Source: Telopea speciosissima (taxonomy: Eukaryota; Streptophyta; Magnoliopsida; Proteales; Proteaceae). Taken from it: 64,000 bases of DNA. The DNA lies in NCBI RefSeq assembly GCF_018873765.1, contig NC_057922.1, forward strand, positions 13,095,563 to 13,159,562, written 5' to 3'. Below the pieces are notes generated by a model that searched no databases, was not told the origin of the DNA, and saw nothing but the letters and a program-made list of their open reading frames with translations. Positions 20,814-32,473 of this stretch are shown piece by piece (positions within the stretch are counted from its first letter, which is position 1; every line of letters starts with the position of its first letter). Both the position numbers and the translations under genes were made by a program.

Positions 20814-23800
20814 TCAGCTTCGTGACCCATTGAGTGAGTGAAGTTCACGAAGCCTTGCAATCTCGGCTCGTTTCATGGCTTGTTCGGCGATCTCAGAGAG
20901 CTCACTGTAGGTGTTCTTGTCAGCAAAGATGTCGGTGGTTTCTGGAGGTTGGAGCCCGTGAAGTGTCCTTTGAGCAACAGCCCATTGTGCTTCTCTTTCC
21001 TCTATGCCAAAATCCTTCTTGTTGGTGAAGGCAGTCTATGGTTCAAGAACAAAGCAAAACAATTAATCAAGTAAAAAAAACCGCATAGCTCATCAAGAAG
21101 TGTTGGAATCATAACAATAAGGGAAAATGTTCCCCAAAATGGGCAGCTTCGAAAGGAATCTCCAAGCAGGAACCAAAATATCTGCCACACTAGCCTCATG
21201 TTAAATTTTAGAACCAAATTTAATCAAATAAATACCTTACCATTTATTGGCCTTTATCCTCATATTTTCCCATGACATCTATTGTTACTCCGGAAACTAT
21301 TGTGCACTCTCCTCTATTCTTAGATTTATTCAAAACCTGTTTTAGGCCAACTGAAAAATTCCAATTGGTCTATAACTTTACATGTGAGCAGGGGACATCG
21401 GGTTCAACCTATCTACAAAATTTGGACCACACTTGAATAACTGTTGGGAGGAAGATATTCAGGTGCCTGCATGGAGATCATTTCCAAACCGCCTGCTTAG
21501 GGAACCCTCACCCAATAGATAAAAATGTACCTTGTTGTCCAAGTTATTCCAGGCCTTTCCACTGAGGACGTAGCGGATTGCAAACTTGCAGACGTCGAGT
21601 GGGACATAGAAAACGATACTGTAAAGCCAGATGACTCCAGCCCAACCCCAGCCACAACCCTGAATGAGTGCAAAACCCCAGTTGGCGTAGACAGCTATCA
21701 GAGTTGCCACCTGAGGAGTGACGACATCAGATTGGTTTAGTATAAAGACACAAGAAAAACATGTCTCCACTCATCATGAAGTTATAGTGTTGCATTCAAC
21801 CAACAGTACAGTTCCCACTGATTTGGAAAAGCTTAGGACAATGAGTCTTACCAATTGAGCAATTAAAAATGCGACCACCAAGAGAATTCCAGGACGTTCA
21901 AGGTAGGACCAGCCACGAGACCGAGTGACAAAAATGAGGGCCTGGCTAATAATACTGACTTGTAGGTACAAGGCCGACATCATTTCGTTATTTGAATTAC
22001 TTATTGTTCTAACCCCGAATTTCGCCTGTGCATCATCATCAAGATCAAATGAATACACATGGGAAAGAAATTGGTTTAGAAATCTGCAGACAAAGCAGAG
22101 TTAAACTTCTTAATTACCTCAAAGAAATTTGTTCTGCTCATCAACCAGAAAAATAACACTGTCATCAATGCCAAGTACGTTCCAAGCACGATTCCAGTTG
22201 CAAAGATTTCCTTCAATTTCCAACTGTCAGGCAATGGAGATGGTGTCACTCGATCCTTTGAGATTGTCATGATCGTACCTAAAGGTAAAATAGCAGAATG
22301 GATCAACATCACAATTAGAATGACGAGCAACCAAGGAGACTTTTAAACTAATTTTAAAACTTAATTTGCTTGATAAAATCTCACCGTCATTTAGAATGGC
22401 GATGATCAAAACCATGAAGGGAGAGAAGTCAAACTGCCAGATCAAAGCAATAAGCAAGAAACCCAACTACACAATCACAAGTAAGACAAACAGCTCAATC
22501 AGTAACCATCTTCAGAAATACTCAGAATCTGAAAACCATTAGCCTGCATTTAAAAAACTTACCACAATACGGATTGTGATTGAAACTGCATAAATCTGCA
22601 AAGATTAAAAAAGCATGAATCAGTACTCTTTGTAAGGTAAAAGAAATTGATGCATGGAAATAGGAAAAGAAGATGACAGAAACTAACTGTGTAATTCTTC
22701 ATCCTTTGGAAAATTGTTCTGCTGGTCAGCACAGCACTGATAATAACACTCAACCCAGGTTCAGTTAGGACAATGTCAGAAGCACTTCTAGCAGCATCAG
22801 TTGCATCAGCAACAGCGATACCAATATCGGCCTTCTTCAAAGCAGGGGCATCATTAACACCATCTCCAGTCATACCACAAATGTGCTTCATGTCCTGCAA
22901 CCTCTTTACAATTTCGTATTTGTGCTCTACAACAAAAGTTTGAAGAGGTGTTAGATCCAATTTTTAAGATCTATATGGTACTGGACAAGGCCGGCAGTAG
23001 CAGGTATGCATTACGCGACCAACCTGGAAATACTCCTGCAAAACCGTCAGCTTTCTCAATCAACTCATCTACGTCAACGCTGCCAACATTTGCATCCTTC
23101 TTGTCACCAAGCAGTGAAGAGGAAGGATACATGTTACTTCCCATTCCAAGCCTCCGCCCAGTCTCCTTTCCAATGGCAAGTTGATCACCTGAAGAATGAA
23201 ATACAAGTAAAATGAAAACTAGCAACGTATAAAAGGGATTAAATGATAATTATAGGAAAAGGAAGATCAATCTGACTTACCAGTAATCATCTTAACATTC
23301 ACACCAAGGTGAAGTGCCTTGCGGATAGTTTCTGCACTATCATGCCTGGGAGGATCAAAGAGAGCCAACAAACCAACAAACTGCCATGGGCTCCCTGGAC
23401 TGTCCTTGCTTTTCTCTGGCACTTCCTGGGAACAAATAACAATATAGAAACAATGAGGGGTATTTCAATTCACTCAGAAGAATATATATATATATTTATG
23501 TCAAAAACCACTTACCTGTCTTGCAACAGCCAAGGATCGAAGCCCACGCTCAGCGTATTTATCAATCACAGAATGAACCTTCTTCCTCATGTCCGGCTTG
23601 GCGTTGCAAAGGTCCAATATCTATTTTTGGAAACAAATAGATTAGTGAATTGCTATTCAACCTTATCATAACCTCTCAAATTACTAATCAATAGATGACC
23701 AGAGGACAAAGTTACCTGCTCAGGGGCACCTTTGCTGGCCCGATGCCACTTGCCGTCGGAATCAATGTAGGTCAAAGCAGTTCTCTTGTCTACAGGGTTG

Positions 23801-26219
23801 AATGGGAAGAAATGCACCTCCTTAATGCCTGCTCGAGCCTGCACCAAAATGCAAGATATACCAACATATATTAAAAACTTGTCAATATGACATTTCTTCC
23901 AGTGTAAACTAAGAAAGAGGTAATTAAAAGAGGGGGGAGGGGGGAAGCCATACCTCCTTTGGGTCTGGGAGGGTATTAACAATAGCACCATCAATTGCAT
24001 CTTGATTTTCAGTCCTTGATGCCCTAGCTGCGTACAAGATCACTTGATTCTTCTCCACACCCTTTGTGAACACCTCAATGAGATTTGTGTCAACAGTCAA
24101 CTTGTTGAGGGTCAGGGTACCAGTTTTGTCACTGCAGAGGACATCCATACCAGCCATCTCTTCAATGGCAGTCATTCTCTTGGTAATGGCACCCTGTTGT
24201 GAAAGCTTGTGTGACCCAATAGCCATAGTCACAGACAACACAGTGGGCATAGCAATGGGGATACCACCAATGAGGAGAACCAAGAGGTTGTTAATTCCAT
24301 TCCTGTATGGCCTGCGCTGAATTGGATACATGACAATGATCTCGACGACTATACCGACGGCGATGGAGACTATACAGAAGTTACCGATGGCAGTCAACAC
24401 CTTCTGAAAGTGACCAACTTGGTTGGTGCTGTCAACCAGATGGGCTGCCTTACCAAAGAAGGTATGGATACCAGTGGCAATGACAACAGCTTCAATTTCT
24501 CCCTGTTTGCAAGTTGAACCAGAGTACACCTCATCATGTGGGTTCTTTGTGACAGGGAGGGATTCTCCGGTCAAAGCAGATTGATCAACCTTTAAAGGAT
24601 CACCTTCTAGGAGACGAGCATCAGCAGGGATGATATCTCCCAATTTGACGCTGACAATGTCTCCAGGAACCAGAAGAGCAGCTTCTTGCTCACTCCATTT
24701 TCCATCTCTAAGGAGCTACAAGAAGGCAAACACAAAATCATCAATTGGATGATGACAAGAGAACAAAAACGGACCTATATATCTAAGGACTCATGTTTCT
24801 GCTAATGTGTTTACCTTAGTTTTGGGGGCAAGGTTAGCCATCAAAGCTGCTGCAGCGTTACCGGCATTGTTTTCCTCAATGAAACTAATTGTGGAGTTGA
24901 TGACCAGAAGGACAACAATACCCACGAAATCCTGCCAATCTGGGGGTTGGCCACCACCGTTTGCTAAAGCAATAGCCATTATAGCTGCGGCTTCCATGAC
25001 CCATGATAGAGGGTTCCACATAAACCCCAAAAATTTGAGGATCTTGCTCTCGTTTTTCTCTTCTAGCTTGTTGGGTCCGAATATCTGAAGCCGACTTTCT
25101 CCTTCGGCGGTCGTGAGACCTTCCCTCGAACATTTCAATGTCCCGAAAACTTCCTCAATGGGAACTTTTTCCTGTGAATAATAGGAAGAAATCCAATAAG
25201 CTCAGTACCTACCCCTTATGGTTGAAGCACAAATTGAATATGGTTTTCACTTTCTTAAAGCAATTGGCCCATCAGTTCAGTTTGCAATAGTTAATATGTT
25301 AAAAAAAAAAAAAAAAAGGAGAAGGCCTTCCTATGGCGGTTAGGCCCATCCATCCCCTTCCGACTCCCTGTGTCTGTTGTTTATTTACTAGGTAGGAAAC
25401 AGAAATTGTAGGCATGTTTGTTTTAGAGAGCGGCTTCAAATTTAGGCAAGAAACCAGAAATCCTGCACTGGATCGGGAATTAGATTCTTATCACGGGTAA
25501 AAATGTAAAAATAAAAACCTTAGTATTTTTTTTTATATTTACCCACAAAAAAAGATTCAAACTGATCTGGGCCGATTTGAATTGGATCGGTATCAACCGA
25601 TATCTATACCGTATCCGATATTCCGATCCCAATTACTAATAAATATCTAAATCCCACTGGTCCTGGAGACTTGGACTGCAGTTGAAACAGATCAGACTGA
25701 AAGATTGAATAACAAATTTTTATAATAACTGTTTGTTGACAAATAAATTTATCAGTACTGTTTCCATGTATTCCTACTTTTACAGTTTTGAGAACCATCA
25801 GAAGTTTTAAATTGTGTTTCCAATTTGATCGAAGAAACTCTTCATCACACAAAAACAAGTTCGAAAGAAAAATACTCAGTGGAAATCGAGAAAATCAGTC
25901 AATCAGAATAATAAATCAAATCGTTTTCCACTTCCAATTAATTTATAGTTCAAAAAACCCCCAAAATTACAATTCCAATGTATCAAATACTAACTAACAG
26001 ATCGAACACTCAAATTAAATCAGCTCCTGAAAATCTATGTATCTATCTATCTAATTGCCACAAGTCTCAATTGAATCGTCGGATCGGAAAAAAAAAAAAA
26101 AACAAGAAGAAAATCAAAGAAGTATACATTGATTGAATAGTTACAGTAGCTAGGAAGAATGAATCGTTTACCAGGTCAACATTCTCCTTATTAATTTCCT
26201 CCAAGCTGATTCCACCCAT
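20814..26219 (-). CDS. PMA: Gene 2: plasma-membrane H+-ATPase with truncated C-terminus (931 aa), mosaic
   Basis: Proton-exporting P3A ATPase of the plasma membrane. Exons: 26172-26219, 24815-25171, 23954-24715, 23716-23838, 23516-23620, 23281-23425, 23024-23188, 22688-22926, 22563-22595, 22385-22466, 22118-22278, 21852-22025, 21531-21710, 20814-21035. Motifs sit at the same residues as in gene 1 (TGES 184, D331 in DKTGT, KGAPE 425, GDGVNDAP 589, D686). The last exon carries the same frame-shifting loss as gene 1 and ends NGSRS-stop. Exons 2-5 with their introns look identical to gene 1 at a constant offset of 12,928. Exons 8-13 instead track gene 3 at a constant offset of 13,558, with the same 11-base deletion in intron 10. 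Intron 13 is again gene-1-like (495 bases in both). The gene therefore appears shaped by gene conversion. The reading frame is otherwise intact. Confidence 0.88.
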
Positions 26220-26770
26220 CTTCGCCGGCGGCAGCAGCAAAGGAACTCAAAGAGATACTCACACAGAGTAAAATCAAATCGTTAATGAAGAGAAACAGCT
26301 ACTACGGCCATGCGAAACCTCGATCGTCTCTCGTTAAGAGCGAACGAAGCTTTGCTCCGATAGAAGAATGAGAGAAGCTCCACACAACTGCGAATTCACT
26401 CGGACTCTCTCCCTCCTTCTTATACCTTCTTCATTGGCTGACCCCACCCTCTCTCTGCATTCCTTCTACGAGTGACGTGGCGGTTCATGCCGTGACGTGT
26501 CCGTGCAGCACGCCATGGGTTCTTGGGTAGTGCTAAACCTTCTTTTTTTCTTTTTTTTTTTTTTTCTCCTCTCATGCCGTTCCATATGCCGCATGCTTCC
26601 TGGGACTACTATTAGTCAGCGTGGCATGGTTCCATTCGCTCTGTCTTCCCACAAATCTTTTTCTGTTCTTCCGAACATAACCTAGCCAAATTAAATGTTG
26701 GAGGGTTGACCTCCAAAAAAGACAAATGGTGAGGGACCCATTAGATTTGTCAACCGTGGCATGAAACTTC
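26220..26770 (-). promoter_or_regulatory. Promoter and leader of gene 2
   Basis: TATAAG lies at 26419-26424, and ACGT cores at 26473-26500 (TGACGTGGCG and TGACGTGTCC). The paired TTAGTCAGCGTGGCATG-like elements lie at 26612-26628 and 26746-26763. This promoter lacks the hAT-like insertion of gene 1, so the paired elements are only about 130 bases apart. Confidence 0.65.
26282..26311 (-). promoter_or_regulatory. uORF in gene 2 leader
   Basis: The frame MAVVAVSLH-stop lies 62 bases before the main start. It has the same length and position as the gene 1 uORF with two residue changes. Confidence 0.6.
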
Positions 26771-26808
26771 AGCTTTTTCCTTTCTATCCTGAGAATCCTC
26801 CACTGTTT

Positions 26809-27137
26809 GGCTCCGTTTCTTTCAACATGGAAACTTTTACTGGCCAAATTTTACTTCGGCTCCGTTTCTTTACACCGCAAATTGTACTTCGTATATCCAA
26901 ATTTTTACGTGTTGAAATTTTTTTTAATGTTTTTTTTCATTAAAATAAAAAATATTAGAACATTTTTTAACATTTAAAATTTCACATCTAAATTTTTTGA
27001 AATGAAAAATTTCAAGTAAAAATTTCTAAGTAAAATTTTACATTAAAACTAACGGAGCCTCGTAACATTAGAATACTTTTTTGATTTCAACATTTAAAAT
27101 TTGACATGTAAAATTTTATGTTGAAACTAACGGAACC
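26809..27137. mobile_element. MITE family D, probably two nested or adjacent copies
   Basis: The left end GGCTCCGTTTCTTTCAACAT is mirrored by the right end (inverted GGCTCCGTTAGTTTTAATGT) at 27059. A second left-like end occurs at 26857 and a second right end (inverted GGTTCCGTTAGTTTCAACAT) at 27137. The interior is rich in TTTTAACATTTAAAATTT. A decayed relative lies at 15020-15090. Confidence 0.55.
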
Positions 27138-27567
27138 ATACATAAAAATTGAAAAATATAAACTACTAGCTAAACAATTCTTATCTCTAGCCCATTGAAT
27201 GGCTCCCACATTCATTCTCTGAAATTAGATTCTTATCGGTGTGTGTTATAGCGTAAATAAAACATCTGGTTTTCTTGCCGTTTCTTGTATTGGAAATTTT
27301 CTCGTTTTTTGGAAAAGAGAGAATGGACTGAAGGATTGGTATCATATGATATTTTCTATGACACTGACATTGATAGGTTCAAAAAGTGTTGAGAGAGAGA
27401 TTTTCTTTTTGACTTCCAGAAGGTGATATTAATTATAATCTTACTTTGTTCTCCTTTTAATATGATGCATAATTATTATTTTTTTCAATGAGGGTGATAA
27501 TTATCAGAATAAAATATGCACACGTACAATGGTACCTTTTGATAAAGACATAAATGATATATCACTT
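27138..27567. other. Spacer, aligned with 15100-15530
   Basis: This is the sister of the left spacer segment, with the landmark CCCATTGAATGGCTCCCACA near 27190. No gene is present. Confidence 0.5.
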
Positions 27568-27794
27568 GACATTTGGCTCCCCTAGTCAATGATATTCTTC
27601 AGCTCAAATCTGCCTTCATATCTTGTATTTTCACTCATGTTTCCAGATATTGTAACAACATTGCTGATACTCTGGCCCGGAAGGCCTTATCCGTGTCGAG
27701 TTGGATTGTATGGCCAATGGATTTAGAATCTGTGTATCTCTGAGTTCACGAGCTTCACTCGTATAAATAATTAAATCTTTTGTTACTAAAAAAA
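27568..27794 (+). mobile_element. 5'-truncated LINE insertion with empty sister site
   Basis: It encodes HVSRYCNNIADTLARKAL ... SVSSWIVWPMDLESV-stop, the RNase H end of an L1-type LINE, followed by an A-run. Flanks AATGATATATCACTT (27553-27567) and AATGTTATATCATTT (27795-27809) are the target duplication. The sister spacer shows the single site near 15513-15527. Confidence 0.8.
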
Positions 27795-28144
27795 AATGTT
27801 ATATCATTTTTAAAAACCCTTTTATACCCTTATCTTAAATAATGTTTAGGAATAAGACAATGGGTAATTAAAAGAAGGTGTCAAGTTCTAAATACACCTA
27901 TAATGGTATAATTTATTATTTATTTCTTTATTTTTTGTAAGCTATAGAGGTATTATTCAGACACTTTTAAATATAAGAAAGAAAAAATAAACAACTTTAA
28001 AATTAAAAAACTAGTACATTGTCTTCCACTACACACATTAACTTAGTCTCCCAAGTGGTTGCTTGCTCCACACAACACAAACATTAATAGTTTAGGTTTA
28101 CAAGAAATTTTTACCACCATACATTTAAATGTTTAGGACAAAGA
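27795..28144. other. Spacer, aligned with 15540-15826
   Basis: It is AT-rich and no gene is seen. A short addition around 28040-28080 (CTCCCAAGTGGTTGCTTGCT) is absent from the left sister. Confidence 0.4.
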
Positions 28145-28265
28145 TTTCATACACGGCCGTGTCCCCTCTCACGTGGAGTTGGAAAACTCATAAACCCGCC
28201 ACCCCTATCAAAGCCTCAAAATTCTCACCTTTTCACATGCACGACTTGCACAACCGTGTATGAAA
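28145..28265. mobile_element. Fold-back MITE (right copy)
   Basis: This is the sister of 15827-15950, with ends TTTCATACACGG and CCGTGTATGAAA. Confidence 0.6.
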
Positions 28266-28392
28266 ACTGTCATCAAATATTTAATATACTAAGATATTTT
28301 AAGAAGACAATCGAAAAGATCTAGGGGTCTGCTAGAATGATGTCCATTGTGCTATCCATCTATATAACTCTGAATTGTCAATCCACACACAA

Positions 28393-28725
28393 CTACCTCT
28401 CTATATCCCTGTGCTCTTGTGTGGTGGTGCATATATACCTTGTAGGACACTTTTGGCCTTTGATGTCAACAAAAACCCTGACATACCAAGACTCATATAA
28501 ACGGAATAAAAAAAATGTATTATAGAACACTATAAAAGCCCATGCACTATGATAAGACCTAGGATCAAAATCATCATCACGGATGAGAACATGTTGATCA
28601 TCAAAAGGCAAAACAGGGTATTCAACTAGGGACATGACATCATCTTGTGTAAAAGAAGGTGCAAAAGATGAAAAGAGAAGAGCAGCCTCAGCAGACCACC
28701 TATAGATCAACTTAATAGCAGGCAC
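28393..28725 (-). other. Open frame shared between repeat units (right copy)
   Basis: A 110-codon frame begins MPAIKLIYRWSAEAALLFSS and contains the FAPSFTQDDVMSLVEY stretch that the left copy carries interrupted. This copy represents the state before the 64-base insertion. No recognised domain. Confidence 0.3.
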
Positions 28726-29176
28726 TAGTGAAGGGCAATTTTGCTGAAATACATCAATTCCGACATTAGGGGTGTCAAAACCTAGCCCGAACCAATAACA
28801 TCAATCGAAAGACATGGATCGAACCAAACCAATCCATATCATACTGTTTTGGATTGGGGTATGATGAGACCGATTGAAATAGGACTGCATCGAACTAACC
28901 GATATCCACTTCGAAAATCGATCTAAATGAAATAAAAAAAAAAAAATCATTGAGTATGAGGTTATGAATAGATGAATTGATTATCCATTGGTTTCAATAC
29001 TAGTGAGAAAGTTTCTGGTTGTAAGGGGAATTGTTACAATCAATGAGTATGAGATTATGAATAAGAAAATTGATTTGTAACAAAACTTCAATTGATCTCT
29101 TTGTTTAGTATACAAAATTAGTTGGATAGTTAAATGAATTGTTTGATAGTAGGGTTCATTTTGTGATTTCAATTTA
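28726..29176. other. Spacer, aligned with 16490-16935
   Basis: It contains TAGGGGTGTCAA near 28768, the sister of the left hAT-like relic. No gene is present. Confidence 0.4.
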
Positions 29177-29472
29177 GTTATTATAGACATTGAATTTTAT
29201 CACCCCCTGGCGATGATGACAATAGGACACGAACAGACATCGGTATCTCTCTCAAAGAATGACTCTTGTCCCTACACCTAAACCAAATCACACTAACATC
29301 CCTAAAATGACTTATAAGACCCTTTTACCAAACGCTGAAGGAGGTACTGTTCACATTCCCCAACCACGGGAGACAAAAACCCAAAAAGACTAAACCCATA
29401 GGCCCAGACAGAACCCCAGTACTAGAGGAGCCCATTTAAGGTCCAAAATCAAGGAAAATTGGCACTGTGCCC

Positions 29473-29616
29473 CCACGGCACCGTGGGGACCCACCACGTC
29501 ACCACTGTACTTTTTCCACGTCGTCGTAAAGGGGTGTGACATCAGCCTGCTGACGTCATCCACGACACCGTGGAAAAGTCCCCCATGGCGCCGTGGACAT
29601 CTCCACGACGCCGTGG
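29473..29616. repeat. Cluster of four CCACGNCNCCGTGG-type palindromes
   Basis: 14-base near-palindromes lie at 29473-29486, 29560-29573, 29583-29596 and 29603-29616. All are inside the solo LTR, just upstream of its TATA box. Confidence 0.85.
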
Positions 29617-29839
29617 AGGACTTATCTGGCCCAGCTTGTGGGACACTCCCCCCTATAAATAGGAGGGTCCCCCTCCCCTCATTTGACAGAGTTTTTCAGG
29701 CAGAGAGACCCTCCCAGCTCATTTTTTTATCCCTTTTTTCTCCCGATTCTCTCTCTCTTGAGCGTCTGTTGGAGCAAGACTCCAAAGGTATGGGTAGATC
29801 CTTCAATTACCCACTCGAGTAAAGAGCGGTTCTTATCCC

Positions 29840-30010
29840 GCAACTTCGTTATCCCGTCAGTGTATGGATAACGAAAATCCCCCTTCATAGCCGTTATTCT
29901 GTCTGCATACAGATAACGAGAATCCCTTATAGAGCCGTTACTCTGTCTGCATACAGATAACGAGAATCCCTTATATAGCCGTTACTCTGCCCGTAGTCTG
30001 AGTAATGAAA
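29840..30010. repeat. 44-bp tandem repeats in the LTR
   Basis: Units start CCGTTATTCTGTCTGCATAC at 29891, CCGTTACTCTGTCTGCATAC at 29935 and CCGTTACTCTGCCCG at 29979. A diverged unit precedes them. They lie in the presumed transcribed leader of the LTR. Confidence 0.8.
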
Positions 30011-30628
30011 CCCATCTCGTATAGTCCTTACTCTGTCCGATAAGAGAGAGGCAAGTCGATTGTCCGTCTCCACCTGAGCCATGGGACATCACATATTTCG
30101 TACTAGGTGCATTTTCATTATTTTCTCGTATTTCTTGACAGATATTTGTCTCTTTCCTTCTTAGTATTTTTGGCATAATGTAGACAATTAAAGTAATTCG
30201 TTTTAGTGTACATAGTAAATGATTTTTCTTTCTCTATCATGGTTAGTACATCATAACTTAGCTTTGCATGTTAGTATAGAATATATTATTAAGGGAGAAT
30301 ATTAAAAAACAAACATCTAACAGAAAGACCGATTTATTCGAGCGAGGTGGGTGCCTAACACCTTCCCACTCTCGTAACCTGACTACTTATCTTGAATCTC
30401 TGACCAGACCATATGGAATCACGTAGCCCTTTTCGCTAACTCCGGATGGGGCCACACCCATTGGGTCCTAGGCCCTAATCCTAGGAGGCGACTTCATTTC
30501 TTTATGAAGTATGATCCCAATCCCCATGATGATATGTTGAAACGATACGCCGTTATTCATCGAAGCCAATCTTTGTGGCCATAAGGCTGAGGAACCCTCG
30601 TCCCGAGGACCACGGTACTTACAGTTAT

Positions 30629-31209
30629 CTTTCCCTTACAATGATAAACAATGATTTCGCTACAAACTATATTTCTCCATTGATTTCAAGATTAGTTATC
30701 TTCCCCTTACAATTTATTCCTATTTGTTCTGATTACAACATGAACACATCAAACCAATTTCCCTAATCCATCCTGGTTGTTTACTTGTTTGACTTAGGGA
30801 AGATGATTTGAAGTATTTTTATTGAATCTGTCCTCACTCCATGTTATGAACATAAGATTTCATTATGGTCTAAGCTCGAAAACAAACTAATCTAAACCGG
30901 TATTAACCAGATAATAAAAAACCGAAATAAGCTAAAAGCGTACCGGACTGAAACCAAAGTTCCTTGTTTTGGTCTCACTCATTCCCAAACCGAAATCGAT
31001 TCAACCTGATCAAAACCGGACTGAATTGACCATTTGACTCTTCTATTTGACATTGCCAAAGAAAATACACAGTAATAGCAACAATTGAAAAAATCAAATT
31101 AAGATAATTTGAGTTCAACATGATGAGCAAATAGAGTCAAACAAGTCAAGCAAAGAATTAGCATGGAACAATTTGGTACATAACCCTAGAGGCCCCGTTG
31201 CCATAGAGC
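30629..31209. other. Spacer, aligned with 16960-17530
   Basis: This is the sister of the left spacer. No gene is present. Confidence 0.4.
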
Positions 31210-31359
31210 GAAATTTTGCTTCTACGCTTGTAGAAGGAATTATTGATGAACGTAGAAGGGTATTGATGAACCCAAGAGGGGAAGTGAATTATTCCATTTC
31301 CTTGGCTGCCAGCAACGTAACAAGAACATTCCTACTACAAGTGTAGCAGCAAAATTTTT
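31210..31359. mobile_element. Fold-back MITE family C (right copy)
   Basis: The ends GAAATTTTGCTTCTAC and, inverted, AAATTTTGCTGCTACAC match 17534-17697 and 50128-50306. Confidence 0.55.
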
Positions 31360-31990
31360 TCCATTACCATATATGTTTGAAGAAAGAAAAAGACAAACAT
31401 AATAGTTTTTTATATATTAATTGATAGGATAAAAAATAAAATTTTTAATCGAATTTTTTTTTTTAATATTGGAATTGGCCTGATACAATTCAATGTGGCT
31501 GATCAATATTGACATCGGCACTGACACCGACACTGGTATCTAAAACCTTGAGGTGGGAGGATATGTCCAATGGTGAGATGCTTAATGAGGGTGCGAAAGG
31601 GCACATAATTTTTATTGGAAAGCTTTGACTTTAGTTTTGGCGAGAGCCCCGTCCGACAATAGTCACCCCTATGGTTTGTGAACAAATATTTTTTTAATGA
31701 AAATAAAAAACCAAATTAATTAAAGGATAAAAGAATGTTGCCAAACTGTGTAGTGAATGCAAACGTCTTTCTATGTCTATCTCTATCCTCTCTCGTATGA
31801 AATTACATATCTACACTTTATTGTGAGAAGAGATAGACCCTGGTAGGTACAAGTGTATGCTATGCAGCTGGACAAAGAACTCAGTCCCCTAATTAAATAA
31901 GTGTAGCAATTGTTCATAACTTCATTAGAAACAAGTTGGTCAAAAAAGGAAACATATATGAGAACATACAAATCCCTTGGCCACATTGTG
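31360..31990. other. Spacer with shared landmark
   Basis: The sequence aligns with 17700-18321 and carries the TTTGACTTTAGTTTTGGCGAGA landmark near 31625. No gene is present. Confidence 0.4.
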
Positions 31991-32263
31991 GCTTCTTTGG
32001 TTGCAAAGGAAATTGAAGAGAAGGGAAGTGAAAATTCTAAAAGTAATAATGAAACTTTTGTAATCATTATTATGTCATTAATTTCAAATCATTCTGTATT
32101 TGATAGTTAAATTCTATTTTACTTTCCATTTAAATTCCTTATATTTGAAAAATAGAATAAAAATTACATTTAAAAAATATCAAAACTATAGATATGATTT
32201 AAGTTGTTTATGCAATTCACTTCCCTTCCTTTCCCTTCAATTTCCCTAGCAGCCAAATGGAGC
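31991..32263. mobile_element. MITE family B (right copy)
   Basis: This is the sister of 18322-18600, with the same TIRs (GCTTCTTTGGTTGCAAAGG and inverted GCTCCATTTGGCTGCTAGGG). Confidence 0.7.
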
Positions 32264-32473
32264 TTGTGTAAACAATTGGTTTTACTGAAGAAAGGGGGGG
32301 AACTAGTGGCGATGTTTTGCTCTGTTGAACCTACTTTAAATGGAGAAACAAACAGATCTGTACCATGTGGCAGTTGGATATTCCAATAGTTTAGAGGTCA
32401 TAATAAGATTTCTTTCCTTGAGAGGCGGATCATAGATTTAGTTCACCGTATCGTGATGGTATTGGTTGCTGCC

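Larger units (their letters stand above)
29182..30623 (+). mobile_element. Solo LTR, 1442 bp
   Basis: The element runs from TATAGACATTG (first dinucleotide probably mutated from TG) to ...ACTTACA. It is flanked by GTTAT on both sides (29177-29181 and 30624-30628), and the sister spacer near 16960 has no element. A TATAAATAGG promoter box lies at 29654-29662. The end region has GGTGCCTAACACCTTCCCAC and TAGGCCCTAATCCTAGGAGG, typical of plant gypsy-type LTRs. No internal coding region remains, so it arose by LTR-LTR recombination. Confidence 0.85.

Noticed and set aside
7844..26219. Calling genes 1 and 2 pseudogenes
   Set aside because: All other exons, splice sites and catalytic motifs are intact, and loss of the last ~24 residues need not abolish pumping. 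They are left as CDS with the truncation noted.
29840..30010. CRISPR-like spaced repeats
   Set aside because: The units are contiguous 44-bp tandem copies inside an LTR of a plant genome.
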